From NCBI RefSeq assembly GCF_004296405.1, contig NZ_PSRR01000011.1, forward strand, positions 1 to 62,195: 62,195 nt of DNA. Reading direction: 5' to 3'. Below are positions 1 through 8,658 of this stretch, piece by piece. How positions within the stretch are numbered: position 1 is the stretch's first letter; every line of letters begins with the position of its first letter. The notes beneath the pieces are model-generated. The model searched no databases. It saw nothing but the letters and a program-made list of their open reading frames with translations, and was not told where the DNA came from. Source of the DNA: Bradyrhizobium sp. Leo170. Its GTDB lineage: Bacteria; Pseudomonadota; Alphaproteobacteria; Rhizobiales; Xanthobacteraceae. Made by a program: the position numbers and the translations under genes.

Positions 1-2
1 GC

Positions 3-761
3 GTGGCCGCAGCTACCGTTGACGAGCTGCTCGCCCAGGAGGCGCTCGCCACCATGAAGCGCACCCGCACAATGCCGCGGCCAGAGCCTGTCAGGCCCAA
101 GGCGCGTACGCCCATCCCGGCCGCCACACTCGTCGTCAAGAAGCCGCAGCCGCGGACATGGATGGCGCCGTTCGTCACCCTCGCAGTGATCGTCGCGATC
201 TCCTCTTTCATCTCCATAGGCGGCGTCGCCTTCCTGGTCTTGCGGCCCATTGCCATCAACACCGCATCCGATACCGAGCTTCGCAACCTCCGTGAGGCGA
301 TGTCGCAACTGCGGCGCAACGTTGCAACGCTATCAAGTGACGTCGCGGCGAACCGCGCGGCATTCGACACCGCAAACAGAGCCTCGAGCGACCGATTTGG
401 CCGCCTGGTCCAAAGCGTCGAGCGCGTCGAAAGAGATCAGTCGATATCGGCCACCAGAGTCGAGCGCATGGCCGAAGCAAAGCCGCCGGTTGCGCGAACC
501 GTGGCGGCAGCCTCATCCCCCGAAATCACTGGCACCATTCAGCCGCAGCCGCGGCCAACCAGTGCGCGACGAGAGATCATCCAGGGCTGGCGCGTGCGGC
601 GCGCTTATGAGGACGTCGCCATACTTGAAGGACCAGCAGGTGTGATCGAGGTTGCTCGGGGCCAGGATGTGCCGAACCTGGGTCGCATCGAGGAAATCAA
701 AAACGAGAACGGCGGCTGGCAAGTATGGACCAGCAAGGGCGTCGTTCCTTCCGCGCGTTGA
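3..761 (+). CDS. Membrane-anchored coiled-coil protein of unknown function, possibly 5' truncated
   Basis: The reading frame opens with GTG two bases from the window edge, so the true start may lie outside. The 252 residues show a basic, Pro-rich cytoplasmic N-terminus (about 1-50) and one hydrophobic segment at about 55-80. A predicted coiled coil follows at about 90-150, rich in Arg, Ser and Asp. The C-terminal globular part starts with GWRVRRAYEDVAILEG near residue 196 and ends GGWQVWTSKGVVPSAR. Similar C-terminal segments occur in bitopic inner-membrane proteins of Bradyrhizobium (recalled, not searched), but I know of no function. It is not an obvious part of the flagellar locus, from which a 1.1-kb gap separates it. 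Confidence 0.65.
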   Translation: MAAATVDELLAQEALATMKRTRTMPRPEPVRPKARTPIPAATLVVKKPQPRTWMAPFVTLAVIVAISSFISIGGVAFLVLRPIAINTASDTELRNLREAMSQLRRNVATLSSDVAANRAAFDTANRASSDRFGRLVQSVERVERDQSISATRVERMAEAKPPVARTVAAASSPEITGTIQPQPRPTSARREIIQGWRVRRAYEDVAILEGPAGVIEVARGQDVPNLGRIEEIKNENGGWQVWTSKGVVPSAR

Positions 762-804
762 TGTGGCTGCTGCACGACCGATCGTATGACGCAGTCAATT
801 CGCG

Positions 805-854
805 CGATATGCACGCTAGCGTGCATCACCGATATGACCGCTAGCGTGCATAGC
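805..854. repeat. Tandem 25-bp repeat carrying 18-bp palindromes
   Basis: Two adjacent 25-bp units (805-829 and 830-854) share CGATATG and CGCTAGCGTGCAT. The first holds a perfect 18-bp palindrome, ATGCACGCTAGCGTGCAT (809-826). The second (834-851) differs from it at two positions in the left arm. The centres are 25 bp apart. This looks like a pair of sites for a dimeric DNA-binding protein, or a degenerate two-unit iteron. It lies about 45 bp after the stop of the first gene and 1 kb before ftcR, so its target gene is uncertain. Confidence 0.75.
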
Positions 855-1341
855 GTTGCAATGCAGGTACGACGTGCTCCAACTTTCCGCAGGTTCCACT
901 CGCGCCGTGATCGTGCCGTGCGACGCGCTATCTGCATGTCGATCGTCAGACACACACCTGTTCGTGCAACGCGCGACGAACGGCAGTCCATCTATCGCAT
1001 CTCCGGCGTGTGCGACGTTTTGCCACTCATCGTAGTCGAGCGCTCACCAAGGCAAGGCCGCACTTCGGCCAATTTCCATCACGTCAAGCGATGGTCTCTT
1101 GTCGCCGCATGATGATCTCGTGCCAGCAACGCCACTTCAACGCCGCGGCGCGATTGGGCTGATGATTGTGGAGTGCCTTCGCAGCTATTCGACAACGTCA
1201 CAGTTGCCCAACCGACGAAGAATCTGACTCACGCGCGCGGAAAATGATCTCATCGAAACACGGATATGTTCCGCGACGGTTTCATGACGATGATCGCCAC
1301 TCGTGGCGCTGCGGTCGGCAGAAGAATTCTCTCCCTTTGTC

Positions 1342-1701
1342 TCAACTTAGAGGAGCACATTGCCAAGTATTCCGAGCAGATCGGTTGAGTAAGCGTTTCA
1401 ATAAAGCAACATCTACTCGCTGATGAGTTGTCTCGCAGTAGATGCCTAGTTCAATTGCTTGACGATCATACTCCACTTCGACGTAATGGAGACGTTCCGA
1501 TTCGACAGTGCGCGAGCTGATGTTCCTTCTTGATGTGACCTTCAACAACAAGACGCCGTTCGCTTCTCGTCGCAATTTCGATCGGCTGTATCGAGACCAG
1601 ACTGCAATTGCACGAACAGTGCTGAGGAACCCAAAAAGATTGCCGAGCAGCATCACCACGGCAACGTTCCTCATCGCCTCAAACGGCGGCATCACCCGCA
1701 C
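1342..1701 (-). CDS. Doubtful small protein, divergent from ftcR
   Basis: This 119-residue minus-strand frame has a plausible hydrophobic N-terminal segment (VVMLLGNLFGFLSTV, about residues 14-28) followed by a basic, Arg-rich tail. It would diverge from ftcR with about 150 bp between. I see no recognised domain and no strong ribosome site, and the surrounding sequence is non-coding in character. It is listed only because it is the best candidate in a long gap. A chance ORF is at least as likely. Confidence 0.18.
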   Translation of the reverse strand: MRVMPPFEAMRNVAVVMLLGNLFGFLSTVRAIAVWSRYSRSKLRREANGVLLLKVTSRRNISSRTVESERLHYVEVEYDRQAIELGIYCETTHQRVDVALLKRLLNRSARNTWQCAPLS

Positions 1702-1849
1702 CTGATCAAGCTTTCGAGCGAACCAGACGCGCGTGTTTCGGTCTCAGTAACTTGTATCGTGTCAGTACCTGTTGTGTTGCGTAACCAAGCGGAGCGAGCA
1801 CGCCTGCTCGACTCCACAACAACTATCTAGGGCAAACAGGGGCATCCAC

Positions 1850-2563
1850 ATGTTCATCGTCATCGATGATCGGGAGACCGTTACACGGGGCTATGCGGCT
1901 GGATTCGATCGCGAAGGCGTCGTTTCGATCGGCTTCTCATCGAAAGATTTTCGCGAATGGCTACAATCCGCCGTAGGCAATGACGTAATGGCAATCGGGG
2001 CGTTTATCCTGGGAGACTGCTCGGACCGAACGAGCATTCCCAAGAGCATCCGCAACAAGTCTCACGCACCGATCATCGCCCTGAACAACCTGAAGCAGCT
2101 CCGGGATACGATCGAGTTGTTCGAAGCCGGCGTCGACGACGTTGTTCATATTCCGATCCATGTTCGCGAGATACTCGTTCGCACGGCCGTCATCCGACGA
2201 CGAACCGGCGGTCAATCAGCCGAAACGCCAACGAGCCTGATCCACGTTTTTCTTGACGGCCGGGATCCGGAAATCGGCGGCAGAACGCTGGCCCTGCCGC
2301 GTCGCGAGCTGCGCATTCTCGAGCATCTGGTCGCGCACCAGGGAAAGTGGCTTACAAAGACCCAGCTCTTCAATGCGACCTACGGTCTTTTCGACTCGAG
2401 CTTCGACGAAAACGTAATCGAGGGGCACGTGAGCAAGCTTCGCAAGAAGCTCCGCAACCATCTCGGCTACGATCCGATCGAGTCAAAACGCTATATGGGA
2501 TACCGGCTCGACGACTTGAGAAGGCGGTCTAACGGCGAATTTGATCCTTCGAAACATAATTGA
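1850..2563 (+). CDS. ftcR: FtcR/Rem/LafR-type orphan response regulator of flagellar genes
   Basis: The 237-residue protein matches the FtcR (Brucella), Rem (Sinorhizobium), LafR (Bradyrhizobium) family, which activates flagellar genes without a known cognate kinase. Receiver-like residues 1-115 begin MFIVIDDRETVTRGYAAGFD. The OmpR-type winged helix (about 130-222) includes the recognition region VIEGHVSKLRKKLRNHLGYD and ends SKRYMGYRLDD. Position 51-59 reads AFILGDCSD, where a canonical receiver has the beta3 phospho-acceptor Asp, so a normal acceptor is not evident. The ATG at 1850 is preceded by AGGGG. An in-frame start at 1772 lacks such a site and would add 26 unconserved residues. Its 3' end overlaps the convergent flagellar gene by 35 bp. 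Confidence 0.9.
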   Translation: MFIVIDDRETVTRGYAAGFDREGVVSIGFSSKDFREWLQSAVGNDVMAIGAFILGDCSDRTSIPKSIRNKSHAPIIALNNLKQLRDTIELFEAGVDDVVHIPIHVREILVRTAVIRRRTGGQSAETPTSLIHVFLDGRDPEIGGRTLALPRRELRILEHLVAHQGKWLTKTQLFNATYGLFDSSFDENVIEGHVSKLRKKLRNHLGYDPIESKRYMGYRLDDLRRRSNGEFDPSKHN

Positions 2564-2987
2564 AATCCTGGACGAGCACGTCCTGCAAGACCTCAGCCTG
2601 AAGGCGCTTGTTGACGTGCTCTCTGACCGTACGTGCAAAGTGGGCGAGATCGAATCGAGCGAGGTTCTTGAAGTCGAGATTCTCGTCGGAATAGATTTTC
2701 CGAAATGCCTCGTCCACAACAAAGGCTTCAGGCGGCACCGGCAACTGACGAAGCACTGTAGCATCGGCCGTGAAGACGAACTGTGCAACGATGTAGCCTT
2801 GGACGCTGCCTTCCGCGATCATCGGCACGTTGATTACCCTGGTCTTCTCATAGAGGAGGCCGCCCGCGTATTCCTGCTTGGCCGCAGGCGCGGCATGTCC
2901 TTCCTTCCAATAAGACAGAGCCAAGCTTGCACCGACGGTGACGATGCAGGCCCAGACTCCTGCCACGAGCAGCCTGACTATTTGCAT
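2529..2987 (-). CDS. Conserved membrane-anchored protein at the end of the flagellar series
   Basis: This 152-residue protein starts with an N-terminal membrane segment (VRLLVAGVWACIVTVGASLA, about residues 4-23). A periplasmic domain follows, with VPMIAEGSVQGYIVAQFVFT and a C-terminal helix containing REHVNKRLQAEVLQDVL. The layout, one TM then a small soluble domain ending in a helix, recalls FliL-like stator-associated proteins. A separate FliL candidate lies at 21900-22355, so I do not assign that name. The ATG has AGGG five bases upstream. The 5' end overlaps the previous gene by 10 bp, so it is translationally linked to the FlgN-like gene and should act in flagellar assembly or motor function. 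Confidence 0.75.
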   Translation of the reverse strand: MQIVRLLVAGVWACIVTVGASLALSYWKEGHAAPAAKQEYAGGLLYEKTRVINVPMIAEGSVQGYIVAQFVFTADATVLRQLPVPPEAFVVDEAFRKIYSDENLDFKNLARFDLAHFARTVREHVNKRLQAEVLQDVLVQDFNYVSKDQIRR

Positions 2988-3487
2988 CCACCCTGCCCCA
3001 TCAATGAGTATGTGCCATCCGATTCAACTTCCTGGATCGACCTCGCGATAATCGCCGAGACCTCGCGAACGGCATCGAGGTGCATTTGTAGTGCGGCTTG
3101 ATTTCTTACAAGGCCTGCCCGCAGGCGCGTCAGGTGCGCAACCACCCGCGGGTCGAACTCGATTCCCTGTGTCACGCGCATCGCCCTTGTCAGTTCAAGC
3201 AGGCCACGATTCTTGCGCTGACTAAAGGAATCAAAATCGACTTGCGTCCGGCTCTCAAGCTTGTCCGTCTCCTCGTCAATGGTTGCCGTGAGCCGCTCGA
3301 TCGCATTCAACGCGTTGGAGTTGGTTCCGAGCCATTGAGCCGCGATATCCTGCGCATCCGTTAGCTCGGGCAAGGCTTGTTGTGACAGCGCCGGCAAACC
3401 GCCTCCCTCGGAAACAGTCGTCGCCTGCGCCTCGAGGATTTCAAGCGTTTGTTGCTGCTCGTTATTCTGATTCATCGTTGCGCTCAT
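2978..3487 (-). CDS. flgN: FlgN-like export chaperone candidate
   Basis: The 169-residue protein is soluble and mostly helical. Its middle has NALNAIERLTATIDEETDKL and RKNRGLLELTRAMR (about residues 60-105), and the C-terminal part has HLDAVREVSAIIARSIQE followed by SDGTYS. That pattern of two long helices, a conserved Arg-Asn segment and a terminal DGTYS resembles alphaproteobacterial FlgN-type chaperones, which hold the hook-junction proteins FlgK and FlgL before export. Both clients are encoded in this locus. The assignment rests on pattern memory, not a search. Eleven bases separate its start from the flgJ stop. MSAT at 3487 and the downstream Met are both possible starts. Confidence 0.55.
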   Translation of the reverse strand: MSATMNQNNEQQQTLEILEAQATTVSEGGGLPALSQQALPELTDAQDIAAQWLGTNSNALNAIERLTATIDEETDKLESRTQVDFDSFSQRKNRGLLELTRAMRVTQGIEFDPRVVAHLTRLRAGLVRNQAALQMHLDAVREVSAIIARSIQEVESDGTYSLMGQGGCK

Positions 3488-3498
3488 CTTGCTGCAAA

Positions 3499-3984
3499 TT
3501 AGCCCTTACCAGTCGCGGAATTGGCAACGGAGCGCGCTTTCGCGAGCTGCTTGGCAATTCCGATTCCGTCACCCTTGGCCATCTCATTGCCGATCTGCTC
3601 AGCCAGCATCGACCGCCAGATCGTGCCGGCGGTTCCCTTGCCGAAAACCTCGCTTGCGTTCTGCGGCAGCATCGACTCGACGAACGTTTGCAGGACGAAC
3701 GCTTCGAACTTTCGATACACAGCGCGATCGGTATCTGCCTTCCTGATGATCGTGGCGTGCCCGCTGCCGTCGATCGCACCGCCGCGCGCAGCGCCCGTGC
3801 CTTGCGCAGACGCTACGGTTCGTTCAAGCGCGCCTGCCTCGATCTTCCGGTCCATCGCCGCAGCGAAGTCTTCGCCGCCTGCCGATGAGGCGCGCTCAAG
3901 CTTGCCAGCGGCCGCGCGCTGGGAGACCGGATCTGCGGCCTCCATCACATCCAAGATAAGATCCGGTACGGGGGTGACCGTCAT
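3499..3984 (-). CDS. flgJ: FlgJ-type rod-binding protein, without muramidase domain
   Basis: The C-terminal half carries the rod-binding domain: YRKFEAFVLQTFVESMLPQN, then GTAGTIWRSMLAEQIGNEMA. In enteric FlgJ this domain caps the growing rod in the periplasm and is fused to a peptidoglycan hydrolase. Here the protein ends after it (161 residues), and a separate transglycosylase gene lies at 12913-13482. I place the start at the ATG at 3984, preceded by GTGAGG at six bases. A GTG at 3996 gives four more residues. The N-terminal 70 residues are variable and Ala-rich. The upstream gap holds a palindromic repeat. Confidence 0.87.
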   Translation of the reverse strand: MTVTPVPDLILDVMEAADPVSQRAAAGKLERASSAGGEDFAAAMDRKIEAGALERTVASAQGTGAARGGAIDGSGHATIIRKADTDRAVYRKFEAFVLQTFVESMLPQNASEVFGKGTAGTIWRSMLAEQIGNEMAKGDGIGIAKQLAKARSVANSATGKG

Positions 3985-3997
3985 GCTGTGCCTCACT

Positions 3998-4100
3998 AGA
4001 TCATGATCCGATTAGAGGGAATCGGATCATGATCTCATCTCCTTGTTTGAGCATGATCTTTTCGGAAAGCCGGTTTCCACTTTTCCGGATCATGCTCTAG
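3998..4100. repeat. Intergenic palindromic repeat, copy 1
   Basis: Two inverted repeats lie in series. The first has perfect 14-bp arms ATCATGATCCGATT (4000-4013) and its complement (4020-4033). The second has GAGCATGATC (4049-4058) and GATCATGCTC (4088-4097). A related copy sits at 21052-21171 with the same two-part order. The right edge contains CTCTAG, and its reverse complement gives the TAG stop of the fliJ-like gene. Elements of this type are common between genes in Bradyrhizobium (recalled). Confidence 0.85.
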
Positions 4101-4519
4101 CGATCCGAACTGGTTTCGTTGGCCTGCATTCTCTCGGCCGGCCGTTTTGCCGCTGTTTCAGTTACTTCCTCGAGGACGCGCCGCTCCTGCTCCCGAAATG
4201 CCTGCCGCGCGACCGTGCCGGCCATCCGGAGCACCTGCTTCAGCTTGCGCGCCTCGGTCATGGCCTGCGAGGCGAGACGCTCCTTCGCCTTGGCAAGCAC
4301 TCCCTGTTCGACGCTCGCCGTCCTCAGATTCTGGCCCGCATTTTGCGCCGCCAACGGAGGCACTCCGTTCCCGTCGTTGAAACCCTCGATGATCCGACGC
4401 TGCCGCTCCTGCAGTTCATGCTCCTTCGCACGGCACTCGATCAGCTCCCATTCCGCAAGGCGGTGCATCTTCGCCTGGACGGCGGCGATGCGACGGATTT
4501 TGCGATCTCTTGATTTCAT
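4097..4519 (-). CDS. fliJ: FliJ-like coiled-coil export protein
   Basis: This 140-residue protein is almost entirely charged helix, with KMHRLAEWELIECRAKEHEL at about 17-36 and RVLEEVTETAAKRPAERMQ near the end. Length, coiled-coil character and position fit the FliJ/YscO-type component. That protein links the FliI-FliH ATPase to the FlhA gate and escorts free export chaperones. FliJ proteins diverge strongly, so the call rests on fold and context. It is transcribed ahead of flgJ and follows fliR with an 8-base gap. Its TAG stop lies in the palindromic repeat at its 3' end. Confidence 0.65.
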   Translation of the reverse strand: MKSRDRKIRRIAAVQAKMHRLAEWELIECRAKEHELQERQRRIIEGFNDGNGVPPLAAQNAGQNLRTASVEQGVLAKAKERLASQAMTEARKLKQVLRMAGTVARQAFREQERRVLEEVTETAAKRPAERMQANETSSDR

Positions 4520-4526
4520 GCGTCGA

Positions 4527-5276
4527 TCAACCGGCCAGCCACGATGAAAATGCGATAGTGAACTGCAGCACGAGTTCGCGACTGGTGAGATAGACCAGCA
4601 TGAGGCCGCCGAACAGCACGAAGGGCAGCGAAATGAAATAGACGGGAATGCTTGGCGTCAGCTTGTTGGCGAGCCCGAGCGCGAGGTTGACGATGACCCC
4701 GTAAATGACGAACGGGCTGGCCACCCTGAGCGCCAGGACGAACGCTTGTGAAAGATGATCGGCAAGCTCGGAGAGGCCGGTCTCGCCGCTGATGCCGACC
4801 GCCGGCGTCCAGGTCCGATAGGAGCCGATGAGGCCGCGAAGCAGCTCCCAATGTTGATCGGTCATGAAGAACAGGACGATCGCCGGCAATGTGATGAATG
4901 GCACGAGGGCCGGCATGTGTTCGGTGTCTTCCATCGTTCCGGCTATTCCGCTGAGCCCGATCGCGGATGCCGCCATCGTCGCCATTGTTTCCAGCGCGAG
5001 GAAGAACACCCGGGCGGTCAGGCCAATCAGGAGACCGATCACCAATTCCGACATGATCGCACGGACGATGGCCGCCGTCGCAGCCGTCTCGACGACCGGG
5101 CGTACGGTGGCTTCGAGCAGGGGCGCCAGCATCAGCGTGACGTTGATGGCCAGGAACAGCCGGACCTGCACTGGAATGTTGGAACGAGAGAATCCAGGCG
5201 CAATCATCAGGCACGTGCCGACCCGGCAGAAGATCAGGAAGGTGGCCAGCACGGAGCCTGATGCGCTCGCGATCAA
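4527..5276 (-). CDS. fliR: Flagellar export gate protein FliR
   Basis: The 249 residues form about six hydrophobic segments beginning [20 protein letters not shown]. Typical FliR stretches follow: [18 protein letters not shown] and [20 protein letters not shown], with [13 protein letters not shown] close to the end. FliR forms the inner-membrane export pore with FliP and FliQ. The start codon overlaps the flhA stop by 4 bp (5273-5276), so the two are probably translationally coupled. The length is near the usual 250-260. Confidence 0.95.
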   Translation of the reverse strand: MIASASGSVLATFLIFCRVGTCLMIAPGFSRSNIPVQVRLFLAINVTLMLAPLLEATVRPVVETAATAAIVRAIMSELVIGLLIGLTARVFFLALETMATMAASAIGLSGIAGTMEDTEHMPALVPFITLPAIVLFFMTDQHWELLRGLIGSYRTWTPAVGISGETGLSELADHLSQAFVLALRVASPFVIYGVIVNLALGLANKLTPSIPVYFISLPFVLFGGLMLVYLTSRELVLQFTIAFSSWLAG

Positions 5277-7360
5277 GAAATGGCTCCGAGCGACTTCACT
5301 TCGACACCACGAGCGATCTCGACGTGCGACAGCACCGGCAGGGTGGGGAACATCCGTTCCGTGATCATGCGAACATACTGACGCACCTCGGGGGGTGCGA
5401 CGAGCACGACGCTTTCGCCCTGGCCCATTGCCTTTCGAACCGCGGTAGAGACATCCGCCGCAAACTGCTCGACAAGGCGGGGATCGGCGTCGAATTCCAC
5501 GATCTCGCCCTTGGCATCGCGTTTGAGGCTTTGATGGAATGCGAGATCCCAGCGATTTCCAAGCCGCAGGACTTTCAGGACCCCGTTGTCGGCAAAGTCA
5601 CCGCAGATCTGCTGCGCGATGCGCGTGCGAACGTGCTCAGCGATATGTTCGGCGCGGCGGACGTAAGGCGCGATTTCCGCAACGGCTTCGAGGATTAGGT
5701 GCAGGTTCCTGATCGAGATGCGCTCGGCAAGCAGCAGCTTGAGGACCGCTTGCAAGCCCGAATAGGAAATTTGCGACGGGCAGATATCCTCAATGAGCCG
5801 CTTGTACTCGGGATCGAGCCGATCCAGCAGGGCTCGCATGTCCTTGTAGGAAAGAAGCTGCGCCAGGTTGCCGCGGATGATTTCACTCAAATGGGTGAGA
5901 AGGACGGAAATGTTGTCCGCAACCTTGAAGCCATCCCGTTTGACTTCTTCGAGGAACGTCTCCGGAATCCACATCGCCTTCATGCCGAAGGCCGGCTCCA
6001 CCGTCTCATCGCCCGGCACGTCCGGTTTGCGAACACCGTCGAAGAGCACCAGAACCTCGCCGATGCGAAGCTCATGCTGCGCCACGATAGTGCCATGTAT
6101 CTTGATGCGGTAGCTCTTCGGCCCGACGGACATGTCGTCCGTCAGTTTGATCTCGGGAATCACAAACCCGTATTGGGTCGCAAAGCGGCGGCGTATCTTG
6201 CTGACGCGATGCGCAAGTTCCCCGTGCACATGCAGCATTTGAACCGCTAGCTGGCTGCCCACGCAGAGCTCGACGTCCGCCGTCTTCAGATATTCCTTGA
6301 TCGATTCTTTCGACTCTGCCTGCGATCGTTCGCGCTCCTGCGCCGCAAGCGTCGCCTCATGCTGCCGTCTTGCCGCCTGCCGACGCGGAAGCGCGTAGCT
6401 CATGAACGCCATCACGCCGCCCAGGAAGGCAAAAGGCAGCAGTGGCAGGCCCGGCAACATTCCAAGAACGAACATCATGAGCGCAGCCACCGACTGCGCG
6501 CGCGGATATCCGCCGAGCTGCTTGAGCACCGTCTCCTCGGCCGATCCCCTGGTGCCACCCTTCGAAACGAGCAGGCCAGCCGAAAGGGAGACGATGAGCG
6601 CCGGGATCTGCGAGACCAGACCGTCACCGACGGAAAGCTTGGTGAAAACGTCGGCCGCCCGCGCCAGTGGGAGGCCGTGGTGGACCACGCCGATGACGAT
6701 GCCGCCGAATATGTTGATCGCAGTGATGATCAGCCCGGCGATGGCATCGCCGCGCACGAATTTCGAAGCACCATCCATTGCGCCGAAGAAGGCGCTCTCC
6801 TCCTCCAGCTCCCTGCGCCGACGCTGCGCCTCCTTGTCGTCGATCAGCCCCGCGGACAGATCGGCATCGATCGCCATTTGCTTGCCCGGGATCGCATCGA
6901 GCGTAAAGCGGGCGCCGACTTCCGCGATACGCGTGGCGCCCTTGGTGATCACGACGAAATTGACCGTGACGAGAATGGCGAAGATGATCAGTCCGATGAC
7001 GAAGTCCCCGCCCATCACGAACTTCGAGAATCCGGCGACCACATAACCGGCCGCGTGCTCGCCTTCGGCCCCGCGCGACAGGATCACCCGCGTCGTCGCC
7101 ACATTCAGCGCAAGGCGAAGAATGGTCGCAATCAGCAGCACCGTCGGGAAGGCCGAGAAATCAAGCGGGCGCTGAATCCACAGCGACACCATCAGAATCA
7201 GGGCAGAGAGCGCAATCGAGAAGGCGAGGCCGACGTCAATCAGGACCGACGGAACCGGCAGGACCAGCATCGTCAGGATGGCGACGATGCCGACCGCAAA
7301 GGCAACGTCGGCACCCATCCGACGCTCGCTCGGCAGAGCTGGGCTTAGTGCTTGGGCCAT
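5273..7360 (-). CDS. flhA: Flagellar export gate protein FlhA
   Basis: This 695-residue FHIPEP-family protein has about eight membrane segments in residues 20-330 and a large cytoplasmic domain after that. The family signature [16 protein letters not shown] is present near residue 82. The cytoplasmic linker between TM segments includes [20 protein letters not shown]. The C-terminal domain docks chaperone-substrate complexes and receives FliJ. Overlap with fliR downstream is 4 bp. The gap upstream to fliQ (7361-7537) is filled by a palindromic repeat, so transcription may be interrupted or modulated there. Confidence 0.97.
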   Translation of the reverse strand: MAQALSPALPSERRMGADVAFAVGIVAILTMLVLPVPSVLIDVGLAFSIALSALILMVSLWIQRPLDFSAFPTVLLIATILRLALNVATTRVILSRGAEGEHAAGYVVAGFSKFVMGGDFVIGLIIFAILVTVNFVVITKGATRIAEVGARFTLDAIPGKQMAIDADLSAGLIDDKEAQRRRRELEEESAFFGAMDGASKFVRGDAIAGLIITAINIFGGIVIGVVHHGLPLARAADVFTKLSVGDGLVSQIPALIVSLSAGLLVSKGGTRGSAEETVLKQLGGYPRAQSVAALMMFVLGMLPGLPLLPFAFLGGVMAFMSYALPRRQAARRQHEATLAAQERERSQAESKESIKEYLKTADVELCVGSQLAVQMLHVHGELAHRVSKIRRRFATQYGFVIPEIKLTDDMSVGPKSYRIKIHGTIVAQHELRIGEVLVLFDGVRKPDVPGDETVEPAFGMKAMWIPETFLEEVKRDGFKVADNISVLLTHLSEIIRGNLAQLLSYKDMRALLDRLDPEYKRLIEDICPSQISYSGLQAVLKLLLAERISIRNLHLILEAVAEIAPYVRRAEHIAEHVRTRIAQQICGDFADNGVLKVLRLGNRWDLAFHQSLKRDAKGEIVEFDADPRLVEQFAADVSTAVRKAMGQGESVVLVAPPEVRQYVRMITERMFPTLPVLSHVEIARGVEVKSLGAIS

Positions 7361-7440
7361 GGGGATTCCTGGGACACCGTCATGTCAGCACATTGCAGCG
7401 CCTAGCTTGCGCGAAGGTGGTGGCGACCGCGCCCGGCTTC

Positions 7441-7540
7441 AGAGCGTTTTCGAAGTGGACACCGGTTCGCGTGAAGAAAACGCGTCAGAACAAGAACCTA
7501 GAGCTTCGGTTCTGATCCCATCAGAACCGAAAATGCTCTA
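7441..7540. repeat. Intergenic palindromic repeat of a second family
   Basis: The element joins two inverted repeats. GCGTTTTC (7444-7451) faces GAAAACGC (7476-7483). TTCGGTTCTGAT (7505-7516) faces its exact complement (7520-7531) with a 3-base loop. The outer edges are TAGAGC and GCTCTA. The right edge supplies the TAG stop of fliQ. The left part, with GAAGTGGACACCGGTTCGCG, is of a type I recall between genes in many Bradyrhizobium and Rhizobium genomes. Confidence 0.85.
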
Positions 7541-7804
7541 GAATCCGTGCTCGATCCGCGAGTAGAGCAGTTCGGTGAAGGCGTAGATATGCGCGCCGAT
7601 GAACGAGCCCGAGACCGCTACCACGATCAGCATGACCACGATCTTGGGAATGAAGGTCAGCGTCATCTCTTGCACCTGGGTCAGCGCCTGCAGCAGCGCA
7701 ATCAGGATACCGACGATCATCGCAGCCCCGACCGCGGGGCCTGATACGACGATGATGGTCCAGATCGCCTGCTGAACAATGTCGAGAGCGTCGCGTTCGT
7801 TCAT
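7538..7804 (-). CDS. fliQ: Flagellar export gate protein FliQ
   Basis: At 88 residues with two hydrophobic helices this is a standard FliQ. It starts MNERDALDIVQQAIWTIIVV, continues through GAAMIVGILIALLQALTQVQ and closes with MTLTFIPKIVVMLIVV. It contributes to the FliP5-Q4-R1 export pore. The flgD stop is 3 bases upstream of its start. Its stop codon is contributed by the edge of the adjacent repeat (see 7441-7540). Confidence 0.96.
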   Translation of the reverse strand: MNERDALDIVQQAIWTIIVVSGPAVGAAMIVGILIALLQALTQVQEMTLTFIPKIVVMLIVVAVSGSFIGAHIYAFTELLYSRIEHGF

Positions 7805-7807
7805 GGC

Positions 7808-8218
7808 TTAGCTGATCGTGATGCCCGGCCCGAGCTGCACCTCGACGCCATTGTCGAGTTTCGCGACGGCTCCGCCCTGGATGATTCGCACCGACATGAT
7901 CTTGCCTTTGACATCCTCGCCATCGGAGCTCGTAAATGCCGCCGTGTGTCCGACCAGGCTTTCGGCCTGGGCGAGCGCGCTGGAGGACAGCAGCGTGTCG
8001 AGCCTGGTATTCGTCTGCATTGCCTGTTCGACGGCGGAGAGCTGCGCAAACTGGCTCATGTATTGCGACATGTCCGTCGGATTGGTCGGATCCTGATTCT
8101 TCATCTGCGCGATCAGGAGCTGCAGGAACTGATTGTAGGTCACCGTTGTCGGCGCGGACGAGGATTCTGAGTTCTTGTTCGCCGTCGAATTTGGAGAAGC
8201 CACGCTGTCAACGTTCAT
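7808..8218 (-). CDS. flgD: Hook-scaffolding protein FlgD (N-terminal type)
   Basis: The conserved FlgD core NQFLQLLIAQMKNQDPTNPT is followed by MSQYMSQFAQLSAVEQAMQT. FlgD caps the growing hook and lets FlgE subunits assemble. The protein has 136 residues and ends soon after the core, shorter than the about 230 of enteric FlgD and usual for rhizobia. I chose the ATG at 8218 because AGGAGG lies seven bases upstream. A Met seven codons earlier would overlap flbT. Confidence 0.93.
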   Translation of the reverse strand: MNVDSVASPNSTANKNSESSSAPTTVTYNQFLQLLIAQMKNQDPTNPTDMSQYMSQFAQLSAVEQAMQTNTRLDTLLSSSALAQAESLVGHTAAFTSSDGEDVKGKIMSVRIIQGGAVAKLDNGVEVQLGPGITIS

Positions 8219-8235
8219 ATTGTCCTCCTGATGCT

Positions 8236-8658
8236 TCACGCGACTTCGACAGGCCTCGGCAAATCGCCGCCGGCCAGAATCATCTGCTCAATCTCGAACA
8301 GTGCGCGAGTTCTGCGCAAAGCCTCATAGTATCGCTTCGATTCGACCAGCTTCTCGATCTGCTCCAGGCCGTCCAGAATCTCTGTGTTTTCGGTGGCTGC
8401 GAGCAGCCCCGACCGCTGCTGCCGATAGACAGCTTTCGCCTCTTCGACGTCGTGCGGGCTCATGAGCATGAGCTGGACGACGAAATAGAGCTGGCGCAGC
8501 GGGGTCGTCGCGTCCGTGACCTGCATGACCTGGCTCTCGAGCAGAAAAGTCACGTCATTGATCAGCTCGAGGGTCACCTTGCGGTCGGCCCTCAATACCG
8601 CTCCATTCACATAGATCCGCTCGCCGCCGCGCAACGAAATACAGATCGGCTTCTTCAT
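8236..8658 (-). CDS. flbT: Flagellin translation regulator FlbT
   Basis: The 140-residue protein begins MKKPICISLRGGERIYVNGA and continues KVTLELINDVTFLLESQVMQ, both characteristic of FlbT. In Caulobacter FlbT binds the flagellin mRNA leader and couples flagellin synthesis to hook completion. Neighbouring flaF normally acts in the opposite sense. The start overlaps the flaF stop by 4 bp. A longer frame to 8754 would add 32 Arg-rich residues lying inside flaF, which I reject. The flagellin gene it would regulate is about 11 kb away at 19602. Confidence 0.95.
   Translation of the reverse strand: MKKPICISLRGGERIYVNGAVLRADRKVTLELINDVTFLLESQVMQVTDATTPLRQLYFVVQLMLMSPHDVEEAKAVYRQQRSGLLAATENTEILDGLEQIEKLVESKRYYEALRRTRALFEIEQMILAGGDLPRPVEVA

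Larger units (their letters stand above)
762..1849. other. Largely non-coding 1.1-kb interval before ftcR
   Basis: No open frame here has convincing protein character. The interval contains the tandem palindromes at 805-854, AT-richer sequence than the flanking genes from about 1200 onward, and one weak minus-strand ORF at 1342-1701. The last part, up to the SD-like AGGGG just before 1850, should contain the ftcR promoter. I could not identify a clear -35/-10 pair. Confidence 0.5.
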
